Positions 62,623-64,000 of a stretch of 64,000 nt of DNA are shown here, in pieces. The stretch covers positions 1,116,001 through 1,180,000 of the forward strand of contig NZ_VOQS01000005.1 of NCBI RefSeq assembly GCF_007995085.1. Direction: 5' to 3'. Numbering within the stretch: position 1 is the stretch's first letter; every line of letters begins with the position of its first letter. The translations under genes and the position numbers were made by a program. Source of the stretch: Paraburkholderia azotifigens (GTDB lineage: Bacteria; Pseudomonadota; Gammaproteobacteria; Burkholderiales; Burkholderiaceae). The notes under the pieces were generated by a model that ran no database searches, was not told where the DNA came from, and saw nothing but the letters and a program-made list of their open reading frames with translations.

Positions 62623-63397
62623 GCCAGCCTCCTTCGATCGGCATCATTGAGCCCGTGATCTGGCTCGCCGATGCTCCGCACAGGAACACGACCATATCGC
62701 CGACATGCGCGGCATCGACCAGTTCACCCGTCGGCTGCTTGCCCTTGAGAAATTCGCGCACCGCATCGTTGCGTTCGAGGCCGCGCTCGTCCATCAACGC
62801 ATGAATGCGGCCATCGATGTTCGGCGTCAGCACCGAGCCCGGACAGATCGCATTGCACGTGATGCCCTCATTCAGCGTCTCCATGGCAACCGCGCGCGTG
62901 AGGCCGAGCAGCGCCGTCTTCGTCGTCACATAGTCGACGCGATTCGCGACCCCACGCGCGCCATACACCGACGTCATGTTGAAGATGCGTCCCCAGCCGC
63001 GCTCGCGCATGCCGGGCAACGTCAGTTGAATCGCACGAAACGCGGCTGTCAGATTGACGGCGAGCGCGTTGTTCCAGTGTTCGAGCGGAAACGATTCGAT
63101 GCCCGCGAAATGCCGCACCACGGCGTTATTGATGAGCACGTCGAGCGTGTTCAGCCTGGTCTGCGCACTGTCGATCAACGCATCGACACCTGCCGCTGTT
63201 GCGAGATCCGCTTGCACGTACGCGACGTTTACATCGAACGAAGCGGCGAGTTCCTCCGCCGTATGTGCCATGTTCGAAGGCGCCTCGAGCCCGTGCAGCA
63301 CGATGTCGCAACCGGCGCGCGCCAGTGCGCGGGCCATTGCGAGACCTAACCCGTTCGACGATCCCGTCACCAGCGCGCCTTTGCCTTTCAGCATCAT
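62612..63397 (-). CDS. SDR family dehydrogenase (3-hydroxybutyrate-dehydrogenase-like)
   Basis: A 261-aa short-chain dehydrogenase. The cofactor motif is TGSSNGLGLAMA, with DVLINNAVV, the catalytic Ser in NMTSVYGARG and YVTTK. The length and PGSVLTP region resemble 3-hydroxybutyrate dehydrogenases, but the substrate may be another hydroxy acid. ATG 63394 is an alternative start. It is 13 bases after the metallo-hydrolase stop. Confidence 0.87.
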   Translation of the reverse strand: MMLKGKGALVTGSSNGLGLAMARALARAGCDIVLHGLEAPSNMAHTAEELAASFDVNVAYVQADLATAAGVDALIDSAQTRLNTLDVLINNAVVRHFAGIESFPLEHWNNALAVNLTAAFRAIQLTLPGMRERGWGRIFNMTSVYGARGVANRVDYVTTKTALLGLTRAVAMETLNEGITCNAICPGSVLTPNIDGRIHALMDERGLERNDAVREFLKGKQPTGELVDAAHVGDMVVFLCGASASQITGSMMPIEGGWLAG

Positions 63398-63410
63398 GTG
63401 AGTGCCTCGC

Positions 63411-64000
63411 TTAACGCGCTTCGGCGTCGAGCCGCACGATCCAGCCTTCCGTCTCGCGGTCGTGCGACGGATAGCGCGTCAGCACAGCGGGATCGTGGCC
63501 GGGAATCACATGCTCCCGCGAGCTTGCGAGCCGATGCGCAGCTTCATAACCTTCGAGCATGTCGCCCACGTTATAGACGACGGGAAACGGCCGATGCTCC
63601 TGCATGTTCGCGTAGAAATGCGAGGCGTCCGACGCGAGCACGACCCAGCCGCGCTGCGTATGCACGCGAACGACCTGCAAACCGTTCGTATGTCCGCCGA
63701 CCCAATGCACGCTCAGTCCGGGCACGATCTCCGAAGCGCCGTCATGAAACTGCACGCGCCCTTCGAACAGACGGCCCACCATCGACTTCACGTCTTCCGG
63801 CTCGAACGGATGATTCAACGCGTGATGACACATGCAGCGGCCCGTGCAATACGCCATCTCGCGGTCCTGCAGGTGATAGCGCGCGCGCGGGAACAGCGAA
63901 TGATTACCCGCGTGGTCGTAATGCATGTGCGTGATGATCACGTCTTCGACGTCATCGGCGCGAATGCCGATCTGCTTCAGCCCGCGCTCGACCGTGTTGG
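63411..64000 (-). CDS. Metallo-beta-lactamase-fold hydrolase, AHL-lactonase-like (5' end outside window)
   Basis: The C-terminal 196 residues of a metallo-hydrolase; the frame is open to the window edge. The zinc motif THMHYDHAG (HxHxDH), a later His in WVGGHTNG, an Asp in LASDASH and a His in VIPGHDP are present. The layout is that of the N-acyl-homoserine lactonase subfamily. In this operon it more likely opens a lactone intermediate than acts on quorum signals, which is inference from the neighbours. Confidence 0.85.
   Translation of the reverse strand, partial: NTVERGLKQIGIRADDVEDVIITHMHYDHAGNHSLFPRARYHLQDREMAYCTGRCMCHHALNHPFEPEDVKSMVGRLFEGRVQFHDGASEIVPGLSVHWVGGHTNGLQVVRVHTQRGWVVLASDASHFYANMQEHRPFPVVYNVGDMLEGYEAAHRLASSREHVIPGHDPAVLTRYPSHDRETEGWIVRLDAEAR

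Noticed and set aside
1..64000. tRNA genes, CRISPR arrays, insertion sequences, prophage genes
   Set aside because: None was recognised by eye; no regularly spaced repeats, transposase motifs or integrase motifs were seen.

Overview
The window is high-GC, densely packed DNA typical of Paraburkholderia/Burkholderia (Betaproteobacteria). Indicators are an Hrp2-type type III secretion (T3SS) operon, a cyoABCD oxidase operon, DUF3564 and DUF934 proteins, and many GntR/MocR regulators. The gene mix suggests an accessory replicon of a soil or plant-associated strain. I saw no tRNA, rRNA, insertion sequence, phage gene or CRISPR array. This is a reading by eye without database searches, so family names rest on recognised motifs and gene order.

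Layout. (1) 1-5052, + strand: the hrpD-type T3SS operon sctQ-sctR-sctS-hpaA-sctD-hrpD6-hrpE-hpaB, with a textbook PIP-box promoter inside it before sctD. A MEKHLA/PAS protein follows. (2) 5806-7994, +: sulfite/nitrite reductase hemoprotein and DUF934 protein. (3) 8093-12094, -: cytochrome bo3 oxidase cyoABCD. (4) 12235-25612: a MocR regulator, then a ten-gene leftward operon (23811 to 13894), then a second, divergent MocR regulator. The operon is the conserved Nit1C nitrilase cluster: an MSMEG_0572-like protein, nitrilase, radical SAM, GNAT, AIR-synthase-like, glycosyltransferase, an MSMEG_0570-like protein and a flavoprotein. It is extended by an LnmK-like (Pnap_2097) protein and a methylmalonyl-CoA mutase. 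(5) 25634-43525: a short-chain dehydrogenase, then a low-oxygen persistence island resembling the lxa locus of B. cenocepacia. It holds a CBS/BON protein, five universal stress proteins, two nitroreductase-type proteins, a flavodoxin, a Zn-alcohol dehydrogenase, a NarL-type regulator with a decayed partner kinase, a receiver-only protein, an FNR-type regulator with all four Fe-S cysteines, DUF3564, an HPF-like protein and a PAS histidine kinase. A SulP transporter, a broken YeeE and an acyl-CoA ligase lie at its right edge. Seven FNR boxes, three of them perfect, stud this island. (6) 43783-49607: AraC regulator, HDAC-like deacetylase, EF-hand-like secreted protein, S10-peptidase lipoprotein, an AT-rich gap and an ankyrin protein. 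(7) 49623-51985: cytochrome c4 and a PQQ alcohol dehydrogenase with the Asp-x-Asp signature of lanthanide enzymes. (8) 52409-64000: a GntR/FCD regulator and a long leftward catabolic cluster: two carboxymuconolactone-decarboxylase-like proteins, cupin, three paralogous beta-hydroxyacid dehydrogenases, MFS transporter, aldehyde dehydrogenase, NIPSNAP, MmgE/PrpD, SDR and a metallo-beta-lactamase-fold hydrolase cut by the window end.

How they may work together. In region 4, a mutase and an LnmK-like acyltransferase/decarboxylase joined to Nit1C suggest that succinyl-CoA is turned into a propionyl unit for the unknown Nit1C product. In region 5, the FNR-type regulator probably switches on the stress proteins and redox enzymes through the shared boxes when oxygen falls. 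In region 8, a perfect GATTGTC-A-GACAATC palindrome is a good candidate operator for the adjacent GntR regulator.
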